Below, one piece after another: positions 1 through 7,590 of a stretch of 29,661 bases of DNA. The stretch's first letter is position 1; each line of letters starts with the position of its first letter. Origin of the DNA: Lentisphaeria bacterium UBA1791. Lineage in GTDB: Bacteria > Verrucomicrobiota > Lentisphaeria > Victivallales > Victivallaceae. Under the pieces are notes generated by a model. The model worked only from the letters and a program-made list of their open reading frames with translations. It did not search any database and was not told where the DNA came from. Where the stretch lies: NCBI GenBank assembly GCA_002314455.1, contig DCFZ01000053.1:1-29661 (forward strand), read 5' to 3'. The position numbers and the translations under genes are program-made.

Positions 1-16
1 CATAAACCGTCGAAGA
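1..16. repeat. Left copy of a 16-base inverted repeat found at both window ends
   Basis: CATAAACCGTCGAAGA at the first base of the window is the exact reverse complement of bases 29641-29656. Both copies face inward. I saw no further copy inside the window. The likeliest reading is that the contig ends in two copies of one dispersed repeat, possibly a mobile-element end. This is inference. Confidence 0.6.
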
Positions 17-210
17 GGCAAAAATGTTTGATATAATATAACTCCCGGCGATGCAAATTGCAACAGCATTTTTGCCGCGGTTGAGAAAAAACAAAACTAA
101 AAGAAATAGGAGTGCCATTCATACTTCATCGCTGGTAAAATTGCTCCATTGCGTGTATATTACGCTATCACACAAAAGCGAAACGAGTAAAAAAAGCGAA
201 AAGCAGCAGC
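17..210. other. AT-rich leader upstream of the glycosyltransferase
   Basis: This stretch has no convincing gene. It is AT-rich compared with most of the window. TATATT at about 157-162 and TATAAT at about 34-39 could be -10 boxes, but neither has a good -35 partner inside the window. An open frame from 51 to 296 overlaps the glycosyltransferase start and shows no recognisable family, so it is not called. Confidence 0.4.
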
Positions 211-1104
211 ATGACCACAGAAAAATCTCCTTGCCCCGACGTCCGGCGGATCCCGATCGTCATTTCGCTGGATCAAAATTATTACTGGTATGTTAAAACG
301 ATGCTCAATTCGTTGTTCGAGAAAAGAAACGAACACGTCTTCTATGAGATCATCGCGCTGGTCAGAGGATTAAATGCCGGCGCAAAAGAGGATATCGCAA
401 AGTACATTGCCTCAAAAGACAACGCCTCCATTCGCTTTATGGAAGTGCCGTCGGTCTATTTTGAAAAATATGATTTCCCGATCTATCCCTTGTCGGAAGC
501 GGCGTATTACCGGTTGTTCATCCCCTCTCTGCTCCCGGAATACGAAAAGATTATCTACCTTGACATCGACATCATCGTTACCGGGGATATTGCGGAGCTT
601 TACGATCAGGAGCTTGGGGATTGCTATCTTGCGGCGATCCCGGACATCCGATTCAACGCCGATGCGAATCTCCGGGACTATGCGGAAATTATTTTGGGAT
701 TGCCGAAAACGCAACCCTATTTCAACTCCGGAATTCTCGTGATGAATCTGCGGCAATGCCGCGAAGACAGGATGGAGGAAAAATTCCTGAATCTTCTCGG
801 CACATTGAAATCTATCCAATATCACGACCAGTGCATTCTGAATGCCGGTTGCTTTGAAAAAACGTTGCTTCTGGACTACGGCTGGAACTTTCAGCTGTTT
901 GATTTGGATTATCTGATCGATCCGGCGGCGTTCCGCGGCGACGTCAAAATCGTTCATTACCTTGCCGAAAAACCGTGGCGGCATCCGAAACACCCGAATG
1001 CGCAACTGTGGTGGAAATACCATGTGCCCGCTCAAGGTTCTGCACCGGTCACCTACTCGCTTACCGACGCTTTCACGCGCCTTACGGTCAACACCGACAA
1101 GTAA
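211..1104 (+). CDS. Family 8 glycosyltransferase
   Basis: This 297-residue protein is a GT8-type retaining glycosyltransferase, the group that includes LPS galactosyl/glucosyltransferases and glycogenin. It should move a sugar from a nucleotide-sugar to a surface glycan on the cytoplasmic side. The N-terminus (IPIVISLDQNYYWYV) is the usual first strand of the fold. YLDIDIIVTGD near residues 115-125 holds the DxD metal/nucleotide-sugar motif, FNSGILVMNL near residue 170 is the conserved acceptor-side segment, and HYLAEKPW near residue 248 is the C-terminal His motif. There is no signal peptide or membrane segment. The ATG at 211 is the only sensible start, although its ribosome site is poor. 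The gene stands alone near the contig end and looks less GC-rich than the rest of the window, which may point to transfer. Donor and acceptor cannot be told. Confidence 0.88.
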   Translation: MTTEKSPCPDVRRIPIVISLDQNYYWYVKTMLNSLFEKRNEHVFYEIIALVRGLNAGAKEDIAKYIASKDNASIRFMEVPSVYFEKYDFPIYPLSEAAYYRLFIPSLLPEYEKIIYLDIDIIVTGDIAELYDQELGDCYLAAIPDIRFNADANLRDYAEIILGLPKTQPYFNSGILVMNLRQCREDRMEEKFLNLLGTLKSIQYHDQCILNAGCFEKTLLLDYGWNFQLFDLDYLIDPAAFRGDVKIVHYLAEKPWRHPKHPNAQLWWKYHVPAQGSAPVTYSLTDAFTRLTVNTDK

Positions 1105-1172
1105 CACGACTTTTCAAAATTTTCTCGTTTCCGGGTTTGGGGATTTCCGCCTGCCTTTGCCACCCTGCTCCG

Positions 1173-1206
1173 AAATAAAAACGCCGCCACCGGAAGGGGT
1201 GGCGGC
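1173..1206 (-). terminator. Rho-independent terminator for the beta-helix gene
   Basis: A 9-bp GC stem (GCCGCCACC at 1183-1191 with GGTGGCGGC at 1198-1206) has a 6-base loop. Read on the minus strand it is followed by GTTTTTATTT, and it lies 20 bases past the minus-strand stop at 1227. Confidence 0.8.
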
Positions 1207-1226
1207 TCGGGTAAAGCCCCTTTGGT

Positions 1227-2290
1227 CTACTCCGCAAGATTCAGGAAAGGCTGGTTCTTTGCGCCCTGCTGATTGAATTTCAATGCGCCGGGGCAGTTGT
1301 CCTCGTCTTTCCATCCCCAGTAAAACATATTTCTCCATTCGACGGTACCGCACCCGTCGTAGATTGTCATATGTTCCGCGCTCTTGACGAAAGAGCCTTC
1401 GGATACAAGCAGACGGCCATCCGTATGCTTGATGATTGTGATGTTGTCCAACTTGTACTTCGTGTTGCTGAAATAACTGCAGCCGAGCAACCGGGTTTCC
1501 GCGCCGTGGATCTCGTATCCGATCACGCCGGTGTCGGCGTAGCAGTCGCGCAGGATGGTCGAACTTCCGGCTTTTCCGATGCGGAAATTGACGGAGTCTT
1601 TCAGCATTTCGCACGGTTCGCCGGGTTTGAGCGGCGGTAACAGTCCGCCCCAGACATGGCAACGGGTGAGACGATTGGAACCACCGCTTTGAATGTCGAA
1701 GCCAATGGTATAGTCGATGGCGTGGCAATCGGTGTAGTGGCTGTCTCCGCCATTGATGAGATAGGCGGTGTTGCCGGCAAGACCGGACATCGTGCATTTC
1801 GCATAGAGGTTGTTGCAAACGATCTCGCATCCTTTGTCGACCCGCAATCCGCAACCTTTGCCATTCAGCAAGATCAGGTCGGACAAGGTGTAATGGTAGT
1901 AGAAATTTTTGATATTCAGGCACGAAGCCATACCGTTGCCATCAATTGTGCCACCATGCATAAAACTGCCGCAGTCGCCTTTGGGTCTTTTCCGATCGTA
2001 AATGGTAAGTACGAAGTCCATCGGCGCGACCGCTTTGAGAATTGCGTTCTTATTCAACTCCAGCGAGCAGTTGTTGCTGATGACAATCGGCGTGGCAATG
2101 TTATAGGTTCCGCGCGGAATCGTCAGGACACCATTGGGCGTCGCCTCGATGGCGCGCACAATACGCGGAGAATCATCCTTTTCGCCCGCCAGCACGGGGA
2201 ATTCGCAGAGCGAGTGATCGGCTTCTTCAAACGCTTGTGCAAAACAAGATCCGTCAACGCATCGGCTTCTTCCTGACCAATGATATACAT
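1227..2290 (-). pseudogene. Right-handed beta-helix (pectate-lyase-like) protein, apparent N-terminal frameshift
   Basis: From 2195 (GTG) down to 1227 the frame encodes a 322-residue beta-helix protein. It opens with a segment like those preceding polygalacturonase/pectate-lyase-type helices (GVLTIPRGTYNIATPIVI) and continues with helix rungs such as HGGTIDGNG. The signals for expression, however, lie further upstream in another frame. TTGAAA-N17-TATATT at 2363-2335 and a GGGAG ribosome site at 2303-2299 precede an ATG at 2290 encoding MYIIGQEEADALTDLVLHK. That frame stops near 2123, while the beta-helix frame is open across the same stretch. Adding one base, for example at the T4 run at 2244-2241, would join them into about 354 residues. 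It may be a true mutation, a sequencing error or, less likely, recoding. No signal peptide is visible. Beta-helix proteins of this type often act on polysaccharides; the substrate is unknown. Confidence 0.65.
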
Positions 2291-2334
2291 GATTTCAACT
2301 CCCTGTTGTTTTCCATCGCAAAATGCATTCTTTA

Positions 2335-2363
2335 AATATACCATAGAACCTGCGTTTTTTCAA
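2335..2363 (-). promoter_or_regulatory. Promoter of the beta-helix gene
   Basis: On the minus strand TTGAAA (2363-2358) is 17 bases from TATATT (2340-2335). The ATG at 2290 follows with a GGGAG ribosome site, leaving a leader of about 38 bases. Confidence 0.6.
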
Positions 2364-2420
2364 AACGGTTTTCCGCATCGGTTGCAAATTTCGTCAACAA
2401 CTGGTATTCACGTCTTTTAT

Positions 2421-2449
2421 TTGCAAAATATGCGGTTCCGCAGTATATT
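2421..2449 (+). promoter_or_regulatory. Promoter of the antiporter gene
   Basis: TTGCAA (2421-2426) is exactly 17 bases from TATATT (2444-2449). A second -10-like TATAAT lies at 2463-2468. The start codon is at 2485. Confidence 0.55.
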
Positions 2450-2484
2450 ACGGCCATTATACTATAATCACGGAATCTTTTACT

Positions 2485-4083
2485 ATGGAAAATCTTGATA
2501 TTTACATCGCCATCATGGCGTGCATATTGCTGTTGGGCGTCGCACTGAACCGCTTTTCAAAATTTTTGAAAATGCCGATCCTGATCTGCTTTCTCGGCGT
2601 CGGGATCCTGTTTGGGCAACACGGATTGAACATCTTTCCGCCGGTCACCATGCAGCAAGTTCAAGTTTTCGGCGAGATCGCGCTGGCGTACATCATGTTT
2701 TCCGGCGGGTTGCAGACCTCGTTCAGTTCGATCAGAAAAGTTCTGGTCACGGGGACGATCCTTTCCACCATCGGTGTCATCCTTACTGCATTGCTGCTCG
2801 GATTTTTCACTTTCTGGTTGAGCCATTCGCCCGATTACCACACGATCGACCTGCCGACGGCGATCCTGATCGGGGCGATCTTTTCCTCGACCGACGCCGC
2901 CGCCGTCTTTGCGATCCTGCGCGGTCAGAAAGCCGCGATCAGCCCCAAACTGCAGAGCCTTCTGGAATATGAATCCGGCAGCAACGATCCGGCGGCATTT
3001 TTGCTGACGTCGATCATGCTGGAGATCATCTGGACCGGCAACGCGCTCAACGTGCAGAGCATCTCGGGGCATATCGCGCTGGGCATTCTCTGGGGGCTCG
3101 GAATCGGGTCGGCAGTCGGGTTGCTTTTCGGCCTTTTCGGACAATGGTTCTACAACTGGATCCACAACTTTTTGGAGTACAACGGGTTGCGGTTTGTCGT
3201 CGCGATCGCCATCGTGTTGCTCTGCTTCGCCTGTACGAAGGCGATCTTTCAAGCCAACGCATTGATGGCGTGCTATGTAGCGGGCATCACGATGGGGAAT
3301 CTGCGCTTTAACTTCAAGCAGAGTTTCTGCAACTTTCAGGACGGCATTTCCTGGCTGATGCAGATTATGCTCTTTACGATCCTCGGTTCCTTTTTCGATT
3401 ACCGGATGTTTTTTTCGCTCGACACGCTGGTCCCCGCGTTGACCTTTGCCATCGCGCTGATGTTCGTGATCCGACCGGTCGTGGTGATGCTCTGCATGAT
3501 CAAAAGCCCCTTCTCGATGCGGGAAAGGATCTTTACCAGCTGGGTCGGAATTCGCGGTTCCGCCCCGATCATGCTCGCCGCGCTCGCGCTCGCCACGCTG
3601 CCCGAAGACCACGCGGTCGGGCCGCAGGCGCTCTTTTACGTCGTTTTCGTCGTCGTACTGCTCTCGATCCTGCTTCAAGGCTCGACGCTGATGTGGGTGG
3701 CGAAAAAATTGAAACTGATGTTGCCGTATGAGGAAAAGGAGGAACTGCCCTTTTCCTACGATGAAAAATCCGACGGGCGCGAGATGTATCTCTTTTCGAT
3801 CGCCAGAGATTCGGTTTTGGTCGACCGGAAATTAAGCGAGTGCACGCTGGAAAACGGCCCCGTTCTCCTGATGATCAAACGCGGGAATCAATACCTCCAG
3901 CCGCACCCCGACTTCAGACTGCAGGCCGGCGATGCGTTGAGCTTCATCGGTCCCCGCGAGGCGATGCAGCAACTGCATCAGGAATACTTCCCGCAGGAAC
4001 CCTACGACTCGCTGATGACTTTCCGCCAGGCGTGGAAAAAATTGATGAAAAAGTATCGGCATCGCAATCCGCACCAAAAGTAA
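2485..4083 (+). CDS. CPA1-family K+/H+ (or Na+/H+) antiporter with RCK_C domain
   Basis: This 532-residue inner-membrane protein matches the NhaP2/CvrA type of potassium/proton antiporters. About twelve hydrophobic segments fill residues 5-410. The family ion-site signature is present: IFSSTDAAAVFAILR near residues 131-145 and EYESGSNDPAAF near 161-172, with the Asp pair expected for this family. GIRGSAPIMLA near residue 353 is another conserved helix. Residues from about 430 to 505 form a cytosolic TrkA-C/RCK_C-like domain that ends in the pattern LQAGDALSFIGP, a domain that often senses nucleotides. Length is close to the family norm. The gene has its own promoter, a weak ribosome site, and is followed on the same strand by an MscS channel, which suggests a joint role in K+, pH and turgor control. 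The cation cannot be settled from sequence; a NhaP2-like K+ role is inferred from the C-terminal domain. Confidence 0.9.
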   Translation: MENLDIYIAIMACILLLGVALNRFSKFLKMPILICFLGVGILFGQHGLNIFPPVTMQQVQVFGEIALAYIMFSGGLQTSFSSIRKVLVTGTILSTIGVILTALLLGFFTFWLSHSPDYHTIDLPTAILIGAIFSSTDAAAVFAILRGQKAAISPKLQSLLEYESGSNDPAAFLLTSIMLEIIWTGNALNVQSISGHIALGILWGLGIGSAVGLLFGLFGQWFYNWIHNFLEYNGLRFVVAIAIVLLCFACTKAIFQANALMACYVAGITMGNLRFNFKQSFCNFQDGISWLMQIMLFTILGSFFDYRMFFSLDTLVPALTFAIALMFVIRPVVVMLCMIKSPFSMRERIFTSWVGIRGSAPIMLAALALATLPEDHAVGPQALFYVVFVVVLLSILLQGSTLMWVAKKLKLMLPYEEKEELPFSYDEKSDGREMYLFSIARDSVLVDRKLSECTLENGPVLLMIKRGNQYLQPHPDFRLQAGDALSFIGPREAMQQLHQEYFPQEPYDSLMTFRQAWKKLMKKYRHRNPHQK

Positions 4084-4126
4084 ACTTTGGTCGCTTCCAT
4101 AAAACGAGGCGGTCGCTTACCTTTGC

Positions 4127-4155
4127 TTGAAAAACCCGCCATTCCGTTATATGTT
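4127..4155 (+). promoter_or_regulatory. Promoter of the MscS-type channel gene
   Basis: TTGAAA (4127-4132) is 17 bases from TATGTT (4150-4155). An AAGAGG ribosome site (4186-4191) sits 5 bases before the ATG at 4197. No clear terminator separates the antiporter from this promoter, so read-through is possible. Confidence 0.45.
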
Positions 4156-4196
4156 ATAGTTAAATTGGAAAAACACTTTTTTCGCAAGAGGCATAT

Positions 4197-5537
4197 ATGG
4201 ACTTTTCAAAACTTCTTCAAAGCGAAAGTACGGCGCAGTGGACCAAGGACGTAATCGCCAAACTTGCGCCTTACCCCTACCTTGCCGACATCATCATCGT
4301 CGTGCTGGCGTTGCTCATCTCGGCGGCGCTGGGGTTGATGCTCTTTTTCCTCCTGCAACGCATATTGATCCGTTTTTACCGGAAACACTGCACCTTGAGT
4401 CCGGAACTTGTGCAGTGCATCCGCAAGATGACTTTTGCGTTCGCCAACTGTCTGCCGCTTTACGCGATTGTCTACTGCGTATGGGTCGACGGCATCCACG
4501 AGTGGATCGCCATTCTGGTGATGAAAATGACGATGGCGCTTTTCGTTTTTTCGCTGACCGTCGCGCTGACCCACGCGATCAAAACATTCGGGTTGTGGTA
4601 CAAGCAGCAGCGCAATGCGGAGCAACGCCCCATTGACGGATTGCTGAAAGTTTCGGTCATTTTCGTCTGGACGGGCGCGATCATCATTTTGATTTCCGCG
4701 TTGCTGGATAAAAGTCCGCTTTATCTGCTTTCCGGCCTTGGCGCGATCGCAGCGGTACTGCTGTTGATCTTTCAGCAGACGCTGCTCTCGCTGGTCGCCA
4801 GTGTCCAAGTCAACGCCGAGCATCTCGTCGAGATCGGCGACTGGATCGTGATGGAGTCCAACCACGTCGACGGCATTGTGCTTGAGATTTCGCTGCACAC
4901 GTTGAAAGTCCGCAACTGGGATCGGACGGTGGTCTGCGTGCCGGTCTGCGATCTCGTCAACAAATCTTTCATCAATTACAGCGTCATGCAACGAGGCGGC
5001 GGCCGCCGCATCAAACGCGCCATCTGGATCGACCAGCGGAGCATCCGCTTTTTGAGCAAAGAGGAAGTCGATATGCTCAAAGGCTTTGACCTGTTGAAAG
5101 ATTACCTCGAAAGCAAGGAAGCGGAAATCGCGACCTACAACACGGGCCGCTCGCAATTCAACACCCGGCATCTGACCAACCTCGGCACCTTCCGCATGTA
5201 CGCGATGCGTTATCTCGAGCAGAATCCCAATATCCGCACCGACATGCCGCTGATGGTTCGCGAACGCGAGCCCGGCAGTACCGGCATCGCGCTTGAAATC
5301 TACTGCTTTTCCAAGGAAGTGACGTGGATTCCCTACGAAAGGGTGCAGTCGGATATCATCGAGCATCTGCTGGCAGTTCTGCCGAGTTTCCGTTTGCGCG
5401 TCTTTCAGGAATGCAGCGACATCTATCAGGAAATCGGCAATCAGGTCGATGTCGTGGGCGGAGCGTTCCGCTTCGATCACTACAAAAATCCGGTTTACCC
5501 GGACAACAGCGAAGATTCCGAACTTTTCGACCGCTGA
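4197..5537 (+). CDS. MscS-family mechanosensitive channel (YbdG/MscM-like)
   Basis: This 446-residue protein has an N-terminal membrane part with about five hydrophobic segments (residues 25-60, 75-105, 110-130, 145-170, 175-205), followed by the pore-lining helix and beta domain of MscS channels. The signature runs from LSGLGAIAAVLLLIFQQTLL through NAEHLVEIGDWI to VEIS-type beta strands and the KSFINYS segment near residue 258. The large soluble C-terminus and the QRGGGRRIKRAI insertion resemble the miniconductance YbdG branch more than small MscS. It releases solutes from the cytoplasm when membrane tension rises. The antiporter just upstream fits an osmotic-stress pair. The start at 4197 is supported by its ribosome site and promoter. 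Confidence 0.88.
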   Translation: MDFSKLLQSESTAQWTKDVIAKLAPYPYLADIIIVVLALLISAALGLMLFFLLQRILIRFYRKHCTLSPELVQCIRKMTFAFANCLPLYAIVYCVWVDGIHEWIAILVMKMTMALFVFSLTVALTHAIKTFGLWYKQQRNAEQRPIDGLLKVSVIFVWTGAIIILISALLDKSPLYLLSGLGAIAAVLLLIFQQTLLSLVASVQVNAEHLVEIGDWIVMESNHVDGIVLEISLHTLKVRNWDRTVVCVPVCDLVNKSFINYSVMQRGGGRRIKRAIWIDQRSIRFLSKEEVDMLKGFDLLKDYLESKEAEIATYNTGRSQFNTRHLTNLGTFRMYAMRYLEQNPNIRTDMPLMVREREPGSTGIALEIYCFSKEVTWIPYERVQSDIIEHLLAVLPSFRLRVFQECSDIYQEIGNQVDVVGGAFRFDHYKNPVYPDNSEDSELFDR

Positions 5538-5591
5538 ACGGCGTTTGCAAATTCAAAATCAGACTATCGTAATTCAAGGAAGATACGATCC

Positions 5592-7535
5592 ATGAAAGAA
5601 TTCATCCAAAAAGAAAAAGATTGTTTCATCCTTACGACGGATGACCTTGTCCTGCATATCGACGCCGCCAATGGTTGCGTCCGCCAAGCGGCCGTGCGCA
5701 ACGGCGACGCCGAGGAAGTCTGGGAAGCCTACGCCGGCGACGTTTCGGTGCGCGACGATTTGCTCGGCTTCACCTTTGGCCGCGACGTTCAGTCAATGGC
5801 GCAGTGCGGCATTGAAAACGACGCGCTGGTCATTCACAAAACGTTTTGCGGTGCGCCGTGGGTGCTGACCGAAAGCTACCGCAAAGAGGGCAACGCGCTC
5901 GCGTGGGAAGCGGTCGTTTCGATGAGCGAGGGCAAGTTCCGCTCCTGCGCGATCAGCTGGAATCTGCCGTGGCCGCAACCCGTCTTTGAATGCAACGTCT
6001 GGGCGCCGTGCGGCGGTATGCCCACGCCGCTTTTCCGCCTTTCGGGGCGCACGTTCGAGTACGGCGAAGTCACCAGCGGCATCGGACTGCCGGCATTGGT
6101 GACCTACAACGAAAAGCGCGACATCGGCATTGCGCTCGCCATGCCGTTTGATTATCAGACGCCGCGTTTCCGCTTCAAAATGGGCTTCCGCGATCCCGAT
6201 CTCGCGGCGGAATTCGACTTCCTCGCGCTCTCGGCAGATCACGCGGCAAAGGCGAAACTGCTGTTGTGCGGTACGTGCGGTCACTGGCGCCCCGCGCTGG
6301 GGCGGCTTTACGAACGCTACCGGGAATACTTTGAACCGCAATCGGAAACCATCGACGCCCTTTGGGGCGGTCACATCTGCGGCACCTTTCACGAAAAGGA
6401 AGACGCCGTCAAGGATATGACGCGGCTCGGGATCAAGTGGTACGAAGTGCATGGTCACTTCCCCGCGTACGGCAATTATCACCCCGAGGGGATGAAAACG
6501 TGGCGGAGCGGTCACTTCCTCGACAATACGGAAATGATCAGCGTCGACACGGTGCACGAAACCATTGATCTTTTGCATCGCAACGGCGTTGCCGCATTTC
6601 CCTATATCCAGATCAACGGCGACGGCGATGCGAAATTGTTGCCCCCCGAAATGGAATCGTGCCGCATTTGCAACCGCCGCGGCGACACTTGGGGCGGCTG
6701 GCCGGGCACGCTGATGATGAATGCGCGCCTGGACAATCCTTTCGGCAAGGACATCGTCCGGCAGATTGACGGTTTCTGCGAGCGCTATGCCGAGATGGAC
6801 GGGGCGTTTCTCGATCAGTCCGGCTACAATTTCATCGATACGGCGCACGACGATCACATCACGGCGATCGACAACCGCCCCGCCAGCATGACGGGCTTCG
6901 CCTACTTCCCGCATCTGGAGCATCTTTCCAAAAATCTGCACCCCAAAAAATCGATCATCGCCAACGGCGCGTTCGGCATCGGTCTGGCGAAGCATCTGGA
7001 TGGATTCATGAACGAGGGCGACAGCGAGATCCTCGAATCGCACCAATACTACGCGCTGGGCAGAAAGCCGATTTTTCTCTTGGTCTACGACACGAACGAC
7101 ATCTGCATTGAAATCATGTTTCAGAGCGCGCTGCTGCACGCGGCGGGCTTCGCGAGCTATCCCGCGGCAATGCCGTCGCGCGATCTATACGACAAGTATA
7201 TGCCGCTCGTGCAAAAGCTCTATCGCCGCCGCTGGATCTTCGACAAGGATCCGATCAAAGTGCCCGCGGGCTTCAAGGGAAACATTTTCCGCGGTGAGAC
7301 GGGTTCGCTTCTGATCCCGCTCGTAAGGAGTCTTTCGCGCGTCGGCGCCCGCAGCGCGGCAGCGGAGGAAAAACTTGAAATTTCCGTTCCCGGCGCGGAA
7401 AAGTTTACCCGTTGTACGCTTTCCCAGCCGGGCAAGCCGGACGTCGCGCTAAATGCAACTGTCGGCGACAACAACCGTCTTGCGATCGAACTTGTGCCGG
7501 AAATGACGGCAGGGGTGATCGAACTTGCCTTTTAA
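5592..7535 (+). CDS. Glycoside-hydrolase-like (beta/alpha)8 protein, cytoplasmic, family unassigned
   Basis: This 647-residue protein has no signal peptide. The layout resembles alpha-galactosidase-clan enzymes (GH27/GH31/GH36): an N-terminal beta-sandwich-like part (residues 1-240), a central barrel (about 255-540) and a C-terminal beta domain (about 560-647). In the barrel, GIKWYEVHGHFP near residue 281 looks like a substrate-binding strand, and EMDGAFLDQSGYN near residue 400 has an Asp after a hydrophobic strand, where these enzymes carry the nucleophile. IIANGAFG and HQYYALGRKP are later barrel-like segments. I cannot name the family with certainty. AAGGAAG precedes the ATG. TTGCAA lies at 5545-5550, but the matching -10 (CGTAAT) is poor, so the gene may partly depend on read-through from the channel gene. 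A terminator follows at 7559. Confidence 0.7.
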   Translation: MKEFIQKEKDCFILTTDDLVLHIDAANGCVRQAAVRNGDAEEVWEAYAGDVSVRDDLLGFTFGRDVQSMAQCGIENDALVIHKTFCGAPWVLTESYRKEGNALAWEAVVSMSEGKFRSCAISWNLPWPQPVFECNVWAPCGGMPTPLFRLSGRTFEYGEVTSGIGLPALVTYNEKRDIGIALAMPFDYQTPRFRFKMGFRDPDLAAEFDFLALSADHAAKAKLLLCGTCGHWRPALGRLYERYREYFEPQSETIDALWGGHICGTFHEKEDAVKDMTRLGIKWYEVHGHFPAYGNYHPEGMKTWRSGHFLDNTEMISVDTVHETIDLLHRNGVAAFPYIQINGDGDAKLLPPEMESCRICNRRGDTWGGWPGTLMMNARLDNPFGKDIVRQIDGFCERYAEMDGAFLDQSGYNFIDTAHDDHITAIDNRPASMTGFAYFPHLEHLSKNLHPKKSIIANGAFGIGLAKHLDGFMNEGDSEILESHQYYALGRKPIFLLVYDTNDICIEIMFQSALLHAAGFASYPAAMPSRDLYDKYMPLVQKLYRRRWIFDKDPIKVPAGFKGNIFRGETGSLLIPLVRSLSRVGARSAAAEEKLEISVPGAEKFTRCTLSQPGKPDVALNATVGDNNRLAIELVPEMTAGVIELAF

Positions 7536-7558
7536 GACCGCGCGTTTTCAAGCGGGGC

Positions 7559-7588
7559 GCAGGGGAAAATCCCCTGCCCCCTTTTTTT
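7559..7588 (+). terminator. Rho-independent terminator after the hydrolase-like gene
   Basis: The 8-bp stem GCAGGGGA/TCCCCTGC (7559-7566 and 7570-7577) has a 3-base loop and is followed by CCCC and seven T residues. It begins 23 bases after the stop codon and lies just before the convergent gene ending at 7591. Confidence 0.8.
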
Positions 7589-7590
7589 GT

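Noticed and set aside
51..296. Small open frame before the glycosyltransferase
   Set aside because: It overlaps the glycosyltransferase start in another frame, has no ribosome site and shows no recognisable protein pattern.
2557..3678. Minus-strand open frame over the antiporter
   Set aside because: It is a shadow frame with very charged, low-complexity composition; the plus strand encodes a clear antiporter.
4206..5480. Minus-strand open frame over the MscS channel
   Set aside because: It mirrors the coding frame of the channel and has no family features.
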